Notes under the pieces: generated by a model
What the model saw: only the letters and a program-made list of their open reading frames with translations
Databases searched by the model: none
What the model was told of the DNA's origin: nothing
Shown here: positions 1 to 10,621 of the stretch, piece by piece
How positions within the stretch are numbered: the first letter of the stretch is position 1
Layout: each line of letters opens with the position of its first letter
NCBI RefSeq assembly: GCF_030269925.1
Contig: NC_085124.1
Location: 930,001 to 994,000, forward strand
Source of the DNA: Bombyx mori
Lineage: Eukaryota; Arthropoda; Insecta; Lepidoptera; Bombycidae
Direction of reading: 5' to 3'
Length of the DNA stretch: 64,000 nucleotides
Translations under genes and position numbers: made by a program

Positions 1-1445
1 TGAAACCGCAAACTTCGCGAATTCATGTAGTTGTAGCGGGTAGATATCATACGTATAGAAGATGTTTAACAGATGCCTAAAGCTCGCTAACAACAAGTTC
101 TAAAGAATAGCATTCGGACCGTAGGGATACCGAGCAATTCCATCAGCTCGGTGGAAGATATTTCTTTTGTATTTACCTCCAAATAAACAATGATGTTAGT
201 AGAGGATGAGAAAGTAAGTGGCTAATTTAAAAAAATGCGCATTTGGTTTTTATCAAACAATGCGATTCCTTCGCCTTTAAGTTATTTATGAACATGTCTT
301 AAGTACGTATTACAAAAGTTGGTAAACTTGCCCGAAAAGAGTAAGTACACTGTGCATCTTACGTTTTAGATTACGTTGACTTTAAAGTTTCTAATAGGAC
401 CCCCAAGCTTTCAAGCATTCTAGTTTGAAGCCTTTTTACATTACAATTAAGATTTTTACTTCACGCCTAGGGTTTTCAAATTGAGCCTATAGGTTCCGTT
501 ATCACCTACGAGGCCGCTTGCTGAACTACTGATAATAGCTATCTATCTGTTTCTAATTGTTTTATTATCTAATTTCAGATGGGCCGTACAATTTGGAGAG
601 CGTGTGCTTGTCATCGGCGACAGACATTAAAGATTTCAAATTTTATTAATAATCACATTTTACGACGTTTTTTTTTTTTAATTGTTTTGTGAAAATATTA
701 TTCAAGGCTTTGCGATCGATGTGTCTATCAAACTAATATTGTAGTTCGTATTTGAAAATATTTAAATAAACTAATTTAATGCTTCATATCATCATCATTA
801 TCCTGCCCTTCTCCCAGTCACCTGGGGTCGGCGCAACATGTTTTGTCCTTGCATACTCCTCTATCATATCCCATTTCTTCGTTCGCAAACTAATTGAATG
901 CTTGTAGATTTTAAATTTGAAGTTGATACTACTTACTACTTCATTATTAGTTAAGTTTGAAACTGTTGAAGTATACTTTATATATTTTTTATCGAGACAC
1001 CTACTCAGCGATATTGCGACACATGTGATTTTGTACAATTAATGTTATTTTGTAAACGAGAGAGATGAGACATGAGAACGGGAACATTCTACATACACAG
1101 AATATTTTCAACCGTATAATTGGTGGCTTAATACCGGACATGAATGTATGTATTTACTACATGAATTCGAAAAGCAACTAGACTTCAAAAAATAGCATAC
1201 ACCACGAATCATAGTTAGGCTCAGTAACTCGAACAGCAAGACGATCAAAATTGCATTATAATACAATATTTCTGAGTATTCCAATTTATAACAATAGATT
1301 TACTTGTCTCTTTAACAACAAGTCAAACAAACATAGGCAGGTGTTTGGATTTGTTGACCCCATTGCATCAATACAGTTGTCTACTTGGAGATTTGATGGA
1401 GATTTGATTTGACAAGTTTGACATCTCAATTTATTTCATAAAATC
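1..1445. repeat. Left arm of long inverted repeat
   Basis: The sequence from base 1 reads as the reverse complement of 15187 backwards to about 13863. Only scattered substitutions are visible in the parts compared by eye, plus one insertion in this arm (about 780-895). The arm is cut by the window edge on the left and by a Bm1 SINE on the right. No open reading frame in it looks real; the 84-codon frame at 784-1038 is chance. A recent inverted duplication is the simplest reading. Confidence 0.9.
780..895 (-). mobile_element. RTE-like LINE 3' end inserted in left arm
   Basis: About 110 bp present in the left arm are absent from the right arm. The insert is flanked by the direct repeat AACTAATT. 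Read on the minus strand it encodes a C-terminal tail (EYARTKHVAPTPGDWEKG) and ends in an ATGATGAT repeat, the 3' end seen on RTE-type LINEs of moths. A similar tail occurs at 29150-29310. The empty site in the other arm makes this a post-duplication insertion. Confidence 0.7.
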
Positions 1446-1447
1446 CG

Positions 1448-1768
1448 GTGCATTCTTATATAGCGATGCAACGGTGTTCGAATCCCGCAGGCGGGTACCA
1501 ATTTTCTAATGAAATACGTACTCGTCAATTGTTCACGATTTACTTTCAGGTGAAGGAATAGCATCGTGTAATAAAAATCGAACCCGCAAAATTATAATTT
1601 GCGTAATCACTGGTGGTAGGACCTCTTGTGTATACTGAGATCTTAGAACTTATATCTCGAGATGGGTGGCGCATTTACGTTGTAGATGTCTATGGGCTCC
1701 AGTAACCACTTAACACCAGGTGGGCTGTAAGCTCGTCCATCCATCTAAGCAATAAAAAAAAAGAGAGA
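1448..1768 (+). mobile_element. Bm1-type SINE with internal deletion
   Basis: It begins inside the tRNA-like head (B box GTTCGAATCCC), runs through the GTAATCACTGGTGG core and ends CTAAGCAATAAAAAAAAA. The middle part, from the CTCTTGTG of the core to the ACTGAGA block, is deleted compared with other copies in the window. It interrupts the inner end of the left inverted-repeat arm. Confidence 0.85.
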
Positions 1769-1773
1769 CTCAC

Positions 1774-2031
1774 AATGTCTCTACGTTCCTTACATTTATA
1801 ATCTTTATTAACAATGATAAGTGAGCCACCTCGTATAGCATTCTCTCTGCAGAAGGAACTCACAGCCTGGTGATATTTAAAATTACAATTTAATTCATAT
1901 TTTTTAAGCCAATGTTCAGTTACACAGAGAACAATGACTTTATTATAATCTAGGATCAAATCAATTTCAAGTTCTTTACCCAACAAACCTTGTAAGTTCT
2001 GATGCACCAGGTTGATCACAGCTGTTTTCAA
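1774..2031 (-). pseudogene. LINE endonuclease-domain fragment
   Basis: The minus-strand reading frame starts MKTAVINLVHQNLQGL and contains VLCVTEHWLKK and GGSLIIV. These correspond to the N-terminal APE-type endonuclease of a CR1-like non-LTR element: the family start, the catalytic glutamate in the TEHW block, and the GGS(L)I block. Only about 85 residues remain. The frame then runs into the Bm1 SINE at 1768, so the element is truncated and cannot be active. The exact clade is uncertain. Confidence 0.6.
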
Positions 2032-2273
2032 AGAAATATTATTTGTTGATGGGATGTGTCCAAATAAATCATATTTACATTGACTGCAAGAGGTAAGCTC
2101 TGTTATCTTAGTATTTAATTTAAATTACTTGGAACGGATTCCAAATTAATAAATATCATATTTTTTTAAGCTCAAAAGAAGCAGTAGGTTGATTAGCCAA
2201 ATTCATGGCTACATAAATGTGTAAAAAATAATGTAGCGAGTTTGCTACTTGTCTAAAATTGTAGCTACCTAAA

Positions 2274-3597
2274 TACCTAGTCTTGCCATCAATACTGAGA
2301 CAAAGGAAAAAAAAATCTATTGCAAATAACATTTATTACTTTTACAGTGCGTTAGTTTAATACATAAATATAAAACAATTTAAAGTATAAAAAGCTTATT
2401 CGAAGTGGTCTCCATTGGCTGCAATACAGTCCTTTAAACGTTGAGGCCAGTTATCAATAGAAGCACGCACACATTCCATGGGAAAAATTTTCACTGCCAA
2501 TCGTACGGATTGTTTTAGGGACTCCAAATTATCATGGCGTTTAGAGCAAGCCGTACTCTCTAAAATTGACCATAAATCATAATCCAGCGGATTAAGATCG
2601 GGACTAGACGACGGCCAGTCTTCAGCTCCGATGAAGTCCGAAACGTTCGTTTCCAACCGAGTCTGCGTAGACCGAGCTTTATGACCTGGCGCCGAGTCTT
2701 GCTGGAAGGACCATTCATAGATTATACACTTAATATAGGACCATTCTTGATTATTGAACATGGTGTTGGTAAGGGGCTTCACTACCTTCTCAAGAATGGT
2801 ATCTTGATACACTTGTGCCGATGTTTTGATACCTTTTTCACAAAATTATGGCTCAGTCACTCCTTCATAGCTAATACCCCACCAAACCATCACTGAAGTG
2901 GGATCGTGCCCAAGTTGCACTCTGTCGACGAATTGGGAAGCTTCCTTAGAGCTTTGAGCATAAATGCGGTCATTTTGTTTGTTAAAATGTTGCTCAATTG
3001 TAAAAATTTTCTATGACCTCCCTTTGCGTACCGCTTCAGTAGTTGTTTCGATTTTACCACCCTGTTCTCTTTTAAATTATCAGTTAAAAAATGACCAGTA
3101 CATCTCTTGTAGGCTGCAAGTCTTAAGTCATCTTTTAAAATACGCGACATGGTTCTACGTGCAGATAGCATCTCCCGAGATAAAATCTTTTGCTTTCGGT
3201 CAGGATTTCTTCGAATTCTTTCCCTTACTGCTTTGACCACCTTTTCCGTAGGAACACTACGTGGACGGCCAGGTCTTTTTCTGTCACAAACAGAGGAGGT
3301 CTCCATTGCACCTATTAATAGCCCGGTACACAAACATTTTACTAATACCAAGCGTATGGAGAGTTTTCAAAATTGCATTTGGCTCCATACCTACTTTGTG
3401 TAATGCAATCACAGCGATTCGGTTCTCTTTATCACACCACTCCATTTTAATATCGCAAAATATTGTACAAAGTATTGCCAAAAGGCGCCAAAATGAGAAA
3501 ACTCAATGAGCAATCATAGAAAAATGACAGATTCCAAATTCAAATGTAATATTTTGTTTATTTTTAATTGTAACAGTATTTATGGCCAGACTAAGTA
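2274..3597 (-). mobile_element. maT (DD37D) mariner-like transposon
   Basis: This is a 1.32-kb DNA transposon. Its imperfect terminal inverted repeats of about 29 bp begin TACCTAGTCTTGCCAT (2274) and, on the other strand, TACTTAGTCTGGCCAT (from 3597), each at a TA target dinucleotide. It encodes one transposase on the minus strand. The length, the TA ends and the D-37 residues-D spacing place it in the maT group, to which silkworm Bmmar1 belongs. Ends are well defined. The copy is defective because its transposase frame is broken. Confidence 0.9.
2396..3481 (-). pseudogene. Broken mariner (maT) transposase
   Basis: The N-terminal helix-turn-helix part is in 3284-3444 (MEWCDKENRIAVIALHK). The second DNA-binding part with RPGRPRSVPTEKVVKAVRER lies in 2890-3351, and the catalytic part is in 2396-2812. 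QQDSAPGHKA carries the second aspartate; the third lies in SSPDLNPLDYDLW, with 37 residues between them (DD37D). Frame changes near 2890-2960 and around 3290, plus an in-frame TAA at about 2852 just after the VMVWWGI block, break the gene. The intact family protein is about 345 residues and cuts and pastes its own element at TA. No active product is expected. Confidence 0.85.
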
Positions 3598-4365
3598 TAT
3601 GTAGGTCAAGTTATTAAAAGCGTATAAAAAATTCCCAGTAAAAGCTTAGGTACGTGACAGTCTGTATTCTATTAATTTGTTATATAGAAGCTCATTTTTC
3701 CGCTGTATTAATTTAATTAATTAGCTTCCTCACCAATTAACTTAGCGCTGCAACTGTTAGAGCTTATAATAAGATTCCAGACACACTCGGCTTTATTAAC
3801 ATTTTAGTCTTGTTTACACATCCGATACGATGTGATTGAAATTTTTAAACGACTTCAAAAAAAAGTGGAGGTTCTCAATTCGACTTTGTTTTTTTATGTT
3901 TGTTACCTTATCACTTTTGACTGGGTAAATCGATTTTGATGATTCTTTTTTTTATTAGAAAGCTGACGCTTGCCGTGTGGTCCCATTTCAATTTAGTCCA
4001 GTTCTGGTAATGGTATCCATGAGAAAACCATATAAGTCTTAAATTTGCATTAAGTACGTGCGCGACAAATAGATGAATATTATAACTCAATAACTTAATA
4101 TCACGCCAACCGATTTCGATGATTATTGTTTTTAGTGTATATTAATTTGGTTTGGAATATCTTTTTTTTTCTATTTCAAGTCGGTTTTTGTTTAAGCATG
4201 TCTGTTTACAATTATTCTTATTTCGGTCTTCAGAATCGTTAACGGGGAGCCAGCTGACACCGGCACATGATTATCTTCGGAATAATTTACAATTCACCGA
4301 AGCCGGATAAAATAAGGTATTATTTATTGAAATAGTTACGAAATGTGAACACATTTTAAAATTAA
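3598..4365. other. Non-coding, with dispersed repeat
   Basis: No gene is seen. The part 3840-4060 (CGACTTCAAAAAAAAG, then CCGTGTGGTCCCATTT) resembles a dispersed moth repeat; a shorter relative with ATGTGGTCCCGTTGAA is at about 42400-42490. The rest is AT-rich and unassigned. Confidence 0.4.
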
Positions 4366-4636
4366 GAAAATTATAATTTGCGTAATTACTGGTGGTAGGA
4401 CCTCTTGTAGTCCGCGCGGGTAGGTACCACCACCTGCCTGTTTCTTGCGTGAAGCAGTAATGCGTTTCGGTTTGAAGGGTGAGACAGCCGTTGTAACTAT
4501 ACTGAGACCCTTAGAGCTTATATATTAAGGTGGGTGGCGCATTTACGTTGTAGATGTCTATGGGCTCCAGTAACCATTTAACACCAGGCAGGCTGAGCTC
4601 GTCTACCCATTTAAGCAATAAATAAAAAAAAGAATT
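4366..4636 (+). mobile_element. Bm1-type SINE, 5'-truncated
   Basis: It starts within the body at AATTATAATTTGCGTAAT, contains TAATGCGTTTCGGTTTGAAG, and ends CATTTAAGCAATAAATAAAAAA. The tRNA head is missing, as is common for 5'-truncated copies. Confidence 0.85.
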
Positions 4637-4888
4637 CATAGTAACATTGTAAATGCGAAAGCGTATTTGTATGTTTTTGTTACGCTTTCACATCCACATA
4701 TAAGCGTTTTCATTGCTACAGACGTTTTGGGTCACCTTTTATCTTGAAAATATACTTACTATTCTTGAGTGTTTTTTTCATTAACCCGAGTGAAACCACA
4801 TCCAAGCCTGGCTGATAGTTTCTATAAAATTTCGGTAAATTATGTGTATTATACTATCAACGAATTTACAATGTTGTTTATTTTTTAA

Positions 4889-5665
4889 TTAGATTGGCGG
4901 ACGAGCTCACGGACCCCCTGGTGTTAAGTGATTATCGGAGCCCATAGACATCTATCTAGAACGTAAATGCTGTCCCCCTTTTTTTTTCGGGGGGAAATCC
5001 TCGTGCACTACCTCCGCCTGGGGAAAGGCGGAGGGGCGTGCCGGACTCCTACCGGCTAAAACCACCCCAGTGTCCACCCACACGTGCGCGCAGGGCCGCA
5101 GGAATCCAAATTCTTCCGCAGCCCCACACCAGTGCTGGCCTGGTCTGTCCAGGCCTCGTCTTCTGCACGGGGTGGTGAGGCATTCAGCTACTCCGTGCAT
5201 CGCCTCAGAGGCACGCGCCGACACCCGCACGCGCCTCCGTCTCAGGTCCATCGAATAGGGGGCGAGGGCTTTCCCAAGTCCCTCGCCCCTGGACCCATTC
5301 ATGGGGGGCGGAAAAGGGCGTTGTCCGCCCTCCTGCGGCCGGTGCGCCTTCTGCGGCCGGGGAAGGGAGTCGAGATTTCCCTTTCCCGTTCCGCAGTTTC
5401 CTTCTGCGACATCATGTCCTCGCAGAAGGACACCACGGCGTCCCACGACTCTGCGCTGCCGACCACTCTCCGCACTACGGCCGGCAGCGACAGATCGCTT
5501 CCTACGCATTTCCCCTACCTTGAGATATAAGTTCTAAGGTATCAAGTATAGTTACAACGGCTGCCCCGCCCTTCAAACCGAAACGCATCACTGCTTTACG
5601 GCAGAAATAGGCAGGGTGGTGGTACCTACCCGTGCGGACTCACAATACGTTCTACCACCCGTAAG
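4889..5665 (-). mobile_element. Bm1-type SINE split by a nested LINE
   Basis: The left part (4889-4972, GACGAGCTCACGGACC to AACGTAAATGC) and the right part (about 5511-5665, CTTGAGATATAAGTTC to CACCCGTAA) join into one minus-strand Bm1 copy. The GC-rich insert between them is the 3' end of an R1-clade LINE. The SINE is therefore older than the LINE insertion. Confidence 0.8.
4974..5510 (-). mobile_element. R1-clade LINE 3' fragment nested in Bm1
   Basis: This GC-rich minus-strand segment has a short oligo(A) (T run at 4979-4988) at its low-coordinate end. Its high end (about 5385-5510) encodes the same ORF2 C-terminus as the two larger elements here: SFCEDMMSQKETAERE corresponds to DFCECTISQKEAAGRV. 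Only the last roughly 50 codons plus the 3' UTR survive (5' truncation). The apparent 148- and 185-codon frames across it are spurious. Confidence 0.75.
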
Positions 5666-5987
5666 TGTACCAGTAAATGTTCATTTAGCGTTTTCATAAT
5701 GGCTATTTTTACGTCTTTAGAGGAAGACAACGCCATGACAGGTCCTATTGTATTGCCCTGCTGCTGTCCACGTACAATGGTAAGCCTTTAAGACCCTATG
5801 GACTATCGGATCAGCTCATCGGATTTCGAAAAGGCGATTACGATACTAAAAAATCGTGTGTTATAAATAAGATTGCATTTATTAAAAGGTACACCAATTA
5901 ATAGCAGGAGCTTTCCGAGACAACGATCTGTTAGGAAATACAATGTGAATAGAAATTGTAGACGATGAAGACATATTTTTAATTATA
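5666..5987. other. No recognisable feature
   Basis: AT-rich sequence with no supported reading frame, RNA gene or repeat family identified. Confidence 0.4.
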
Positions 5988-6408
5988 CTATTGGTCCCGC
6001 AGTAGTCGAAATTCGACTATAATCAATTGGAATTGTAAGGTTGTACACTACTATGATTGTATTTTAAACTTCTATAATCACAAATTTCGCCAAGACTACA
6101 CTATAAAAAATTTTTAATAAGAACAAACAATATGTTATCTATTCTCAATTTGACCACAAACGTCAAGAACAAAAGCTTAACAATAAATAGTATGCATGCG
6201 TGTGTGCGTCAAATACATGGTATGTAGTGTGTGTAATGTTTTCTTTATTGATTTAATGTATCTTTTATGCATTATTTAAAAAAAATTATTAGCATTGTGC
6301 ACTTCTTCTCTATATTCTCTATAAGTGTGGAAAATTTCATACTCCTCCGTCCGCGCAATTTTCGTAATAAGGGATACAAAGTTTTTGCTTCACGTATTAA
6401 TATATAGA
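5988..6408 (-). mobile_element. Non-autonomous Helitron-like element (family B)
   Basis: One of three long copies of a roughly 410-bp repeat (also at 8119 and 49722). Read on the minus strand it begins TCTATATATTAATACG after an A and ends GCGGGACCAATAG, a decayed form of GGGACCTCTAG|T in the sister copies. TC start, CTAG|T end and lack of terminal inverted repeats fit a Helitron. No protein is encoded. Confidence 0.6.
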
Positions 6409-6492
6409 TTTTATCACACATAATGACACATTAGATTTTAGCGCAATAAAGAGTTGGTTGTGTCATTTTCTGGTCTACTAATAGTTCTAGAT

Positions 6493-6754
6493 CAGACGTT
6501 TTTTTTATTTTTTTATTGCTTAATGGGTGGACGAGCTCACAGCCCACCTGGTGTTAAGTGGTTACTGGAGCCCATAGCTATCCACAACGTAAATGCGCCA
6601 CCCACCTTGAGATACAAGTTCTAAGGTCTCAAGTATAGTTACAACGGCTGCCCTTCCCTTCAAACCGAAACGCATTCATTACTGCTTCACGGCAGAAATA
6701 GGCAGGGTGGTGGTACCTACCCGCACGGACTCACAAGAGGTCCTACCACCAGTA
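6493..6754 (-). mobile_element. Bm1-type SINE, 5'-truncated
   Basis: T-rich tail at about 6499-6520, then TTGCTTAATGGGTGGACG to CACCAGTAA. The tRNA head is missing. Confidence 0.85.
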
Positions 6755-6789
6755 AACAAACTTTCACTTTCAAAGTATTCGTTAATTTT

Positions 6790-6860
6790 TATTGGATAGA
6801 GTGTAGGAGCTCACGGACCACCTGGTGTTAAGTGGTTACCGGAGATCATAGACGTCGAAA
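6790..6860 (-). mobile_element. Short Bm1 3'-end fragment
   Basis: TTTTTATTGGATAGAG, then AGCTCACGGACCACCTGG and GTTAAGTGGTTACCGGAG match the 3' end of Bm1. Only about 70 bp remain. Confidence 0.65.
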
Positions 6861-7434
6861 CGAGAATCAACCGCATTAGTATAGCCGGTTATAGTGGTAC
6901 TTTTTGCTTTTTTAAGAATGCTGACTTTACGAATTTTCAAAGTTAGATGCCTGACCGTTTCTCCAAAATAAAAAAAATCATACATATTGAATTAAGGTTA
7001 TTCGTTTTTTTTTTTATTTTTTTTTATTGGTGTGGTTTTATTTGCTAATTTATTTTAGTTGTTAATTTGTTTCTGCAACTGACGTCATATTTTATATTCA
7101 AAGTTGAACCCATTGTTACAAATACTATCACGTTGCATTGAGGTCCTTTTTGTTTTTACTGTCCAGAATTTATAAAACTTCAATGCTGGCTAGAATGTCG
7201 GCGGCTGTATTATAATTGTCTTTAGAACCTTTTGACTTTCGAATAGCAAATAAAATAAAGATACTACGTAAACTAATTGCGTACGGAAAACGGCCAGGCG
7301 TAACTAAAAATTTAAATTGCTTTCATTAGTGTGATTCGTACTAGAGAATCCGCCTTCACAATCAACACATTAGCGCGACCATTTCAATGATAAGGCAGAT
7401 CCAATTATCTTGATCTTATTTTTCTTAATTATTG
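6861..7434. other. No recognisable feature
   Basis: AT-rich with a long T-rich run near 7005-7030. No supported gene or repeat family. Confidence 0.4.
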
Positions 7435-7671
7435 ATTAGATGGGTGGACGAGCTTCACAGCCCACCTGGTGTTAAGTGGTTACTGGAGCCCATAGACATC
7501 CACAACGTAAATGCGCCACCCACCTTGAGATACAAGTTCTAAGGTCTCAAGTATAGTTACAACGGCTGCCCCACCCTTCAAACCGAAACGCATTACTACT
7601 TCACGGCAGAAATAGGCAGGGTGGTGGTACCCACCTGCGCGGACTCACAAGAGGTCCTTCCACCAGTAAGG
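7435..7671 (-). mobile_element. Bm1-type SINE, 5'-truncated
   Basis: GATTAGATGGGTGGACG at the tail end, through GAAACGCATTACTACTTC, to CACCAGTAA at the truncated 5' end. Confidence 0.85.
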
Positions 7672-7784
7672 TGTAATATTGTCAATTATATTGTCATATC
7701 TCTGTTGGTGCCTGTAATGTAACAACGTTGGTAAAATTAATCACAATGTAAGTTATTTAACTAGAATATACCTAAATTAATCTC

Positions 7785-7985
7785 TGGAATTCGTTGCCAT
7801 CAGCGGTCTTCCCCAACAACTGCGACATTGGGTTATTCAAGAAAAGAGCATATTCTTACCTAAAGGGTAGGCAACGCTCTGGCGTAAACGCCGGTGACCG
7901 TGGGCGGCGGTGAATCACTTACCATCAAGTGACCCGTCTTGCTCGTTTGCCTCTTAGATGTTATAAAAAAATAAATAAAAAAAAT
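7785..7985 (+). mobile_element. CR1-like LINE 3' end
   Basis: The plus frame reads [17 protein letters not shown] and [16 protein letters not shown], then a stop and an A-rich tail. It matches the extreme C-terminus of a CR1-type LINE reverse transcriptase (LWNELP..VFP block). Related 3' ends lie at 15955, 50146 and 51715. Only the last 45 codons or so remain. Confidence 0.7.
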
Positions 7986-8118
7986 TAGCCGAAACTATGT
8001 TCTACAAAAATGGATACATTATTACAATTTCTAAGAGCGATGTACTTACGCTAACACATTGCGGAGCAATTTATGCATAAAACGCCAGATTAATTAGTAT
8101 CTCGTGATATTTATAATA

Positions 8119-8527
8119 CTAGAGGTCCCCCGGTAGTCGAAATTCGACTATAATTAATTAAAATTATAAGTTTGTTCACTATTATTATTCTCTTGTCAAT
8201 ACTTCTATAATCATAGATTTCGCCAAAACTATGTACACTTTAGACAAAATTAAATATTAATATACCACAGACTATAACCAATAAGAAAAGTTTACAATAA
8301 ACAAATAGTAGGTTTGCATGCGTGTGTGTGTCAAATACATGGTAGTGCGTGTAATGTTTTCTTTATTGATTTAATGTATCTTTTATGCATTATTTAAAAA
8401 AAAATTAGCATTGTACACTGCTTCTCTATATTCTCTATAAGTGTGGGAAATTTTATACTCCTCCGTCCTGACAATTTTCGTAAAAAGGGGTACAAAGTTT
8501 TTGCTTCACGTATTAATATTATATAGA
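8119..8527 (-). mobile_element. Non-autonomous Helitron-like element (family B)
   Basis: The best-preserved member of this repeat. On the minus strand it starts TCTATATAATATTAATAC after A and ends GGGGGACCTCTAG followed by T. The interior shares GCATGCGTGTGTG and GTATCTTTTATGCATT with 5988-6408 and 49722-50297. An A|T target and CTAG end are Helitron hallmarks. Confidence 0.65.
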
Positions 8528-8605
8528 TTACGGGACAAATTTTTCAAATTAATACACAAAAATATCTATATATCTATGAGCAACTTCTATGCTGAAAGAA
8601 TGAGT

Positions 8606-9120
8606 GAGTTTCTAGCCGGATCTTGTTAGTGGGGGCCGTGATTCCGATCCCGTGGTAGATTCAACAAAGCACTGCTCTTGCTAGGGCTAGTGTTAGCAAA
8701 TTCTCTCAGGCTGAGCCTGTGAGTTTCTAGCCGGATCTTGTTAGTGGGTCGCGATTCCGATCCCGTGGTAGATTCAACAAAGCACTGCTCTTGCTAGGGC
8801 TAGTGTTAGCAAATTCTCTCAGGCTGAGCCTGTGAGTTTCTAGCCGGATCTTGTTAGTGGGTCGCGATTCCGATCCGGTGGTAGATTCAACAAAGCACTG
8901 CTCTTGCTGGGCCAGTGTTAGCAAATTCTCTCAGGCTGAGCCCATGAGTTTCTAGCTGGATCTTCTTAGTGGGTCGCGATTCTGATCCGGTGGTAGATTC
9001 AACAAAGCACTGCTCTTGCTGGGCTAGTGCTAGAAAATTCTCTTAGGCTGAGCCCTTGAGCTTACCTATCGGTCCGCCTGAAGTTGGAAGACGCTAAGAC
9101 TACCAAGGGTTAGTAGGGAA
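8606..9120 (+). repeat. Four tandem units of family L repeat
   Basis: Units of 112-115 bp begin GAGTTTCTAGCCGGATC at 8606, 8721, 8834 and 8946 (the last with GCTGG). Each contains GATTCAACAAAGCACTGC and CTCTCAGGCTGAGCC. The block then runs into a single-copy 3' part (9057-9120). The unit is part of a dispersed family (family L) seen elsewhere as single copies, so this is a local tandem amplification. Confidence 0.85.
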
Positions 9121-10394
9121 AATAAAAATTTTAAAGTCGATCACGAAGTCACGTGGCAGATTATATAATGATCCAACAAATACAGGTATCACTGTTTATT
9201 TCTGCCACGACATTCTATACTTCGTTTAAATAATAAATCAGCTGTAGGCAGGTGATAGTATTTATTCACTCTGTGAGCCCCTACACGTCGCTTACTCGAT
9301 CATTTGCCCAATACTAAAATTTACATAGCAATTAAAAATACATTTCCCCTACACCAATGAAAACTGTTTCAAAAACAACCATAGTTATACTAAATATTAA
9401 TGTACTTTTAAAACCTTTACTGTACGGTTACGTCCTTCCTAAGTATTGTAAGTGCACTCCGCCCTTATCAATTAACTTCTGGCCCTACCGTTGTGCACCC
9501 TTATCAACATATTACATGGAACCCTTTCGGGCCCAAGCGACGAATACGGTCAAAGTAATTAGGTAATTCTAGGAAGTGCGAGCCAGCGTTCTGTTGGCGA
9601 TAGTCCCTTATTTAACATGCGGAAAAATTCTCTTTGTAAAAAAAGTGTTTTTTTCTTTCTTTGTTGCGTGATATTAGTAAACAAAGGAGCGAGACAAACA
9701 GAGCACGCATATGCGGCCCCTAACTGATTGAGGCCATCAGCGCAAAAATGGCCTAAGCTTATATTTGTTATTATGAAACAATGAGGTTTAAGTTTTCGTG
9801 AATTTGAATTTGAATAGGCAAAAAAACAATATGCAAAAAAAAAATGTTTACAAAGCCATCTGTTATCTATGGGTGAAACTATGGATAGGCTGGTTTTGCA
9901 TCAAAATTTATTATATTTTAAAATATATTGCTATATACCTACATAATTTTATGCATGATTATGAAAAATTGTGGGTTAGGCCACTTTAGCACTGAGGGCC
10001 TCAATTATGCATAGTTGAAGTTATGGGAACACATATTATGTCTCTAAGTTGCTTCGATAGATTACCGCGCTTACGGATTACCTGGTGTTCAGTGGATACG
10101 AGATTCCACAGACACACGGTACAAATGCGCCCCGGTTTGAATGATGTTACAGAACTTATGCAACTTATGTACTTTGAGAATATCTTCGTAATTATGTATT
10201 TATGTATTTCTAGTGCAGTGAATTGCTATAGGCTGATGACGAGATGATGCAATTTATTTACTACCATTATATAATTTACTACCCCTATATTCTTCACAAA
10301 ACGTAAACCAACCTCCAACAAAACCCCAATTCATCTAAAAACCAGACAAGGCTGACAATCACATGACAACGTCAATCAGCTAACATGTCCGAAA
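9121..10394. other. Intergenic, upstream of small gene
   Basis: No supported gene. A decayed minus-strand Bm1 piece is visible at about 10040-10140 (TTACCTGGTGTTCAGTGG, GTACAAATGCGCC). The 5' flank of the gene starting at 10395 should lie at the right end. TATATAATTT occurs at about 10268, but I cannot call a promoter with confidence. Confidence 0.4.
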
Positions 10395-10621
10395 ATGTTA
10401 CAATACTATTTCATCTACTATTGCTTCATATTAACACAATGCATACACACTTACACGCTAACTAACCAAGATCACGCTCTTAGAAACGTAAAGGAAGATG
10501 AAGATCCGAAATACGAAGAGAAAAGATTCCGTCGGGATAAAGATCTTGCACTTTTCAACCTTGATGATTTTATAACTAAAGACAACGAAGGATCTTATGA
10601 TTATAATTCATACAACAAACG
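10395..10621 (+). CDS. Exon 1 (signal peptide) of uncharacterised gene
   Basis: Starts at ATG 10395 with a hydrophobic leader of about 20 residues, then KEDEDPKYEEKRFRRDKD. The best-fitting donor is at 10622 (GTTAGA), leaving phase 2. Reading on without splicing adds only 15 codons before a stop at 10667. Confidence 0.55.

Noticed and set aside
784..1038. 84-codon frame repeated at 14271-14462
   Set aside because: It is present in both arms only because the arms are duplicated; composition and lack of context do not support a protein.
4952..5530. Frames of 185 and 148 codons over a GC-rich stretch
   Set aside because: They cross the 3' UTR of an R1-clade fragment and a SINE junction; only the last codons near 5385-5510 (minus) are meaningful.
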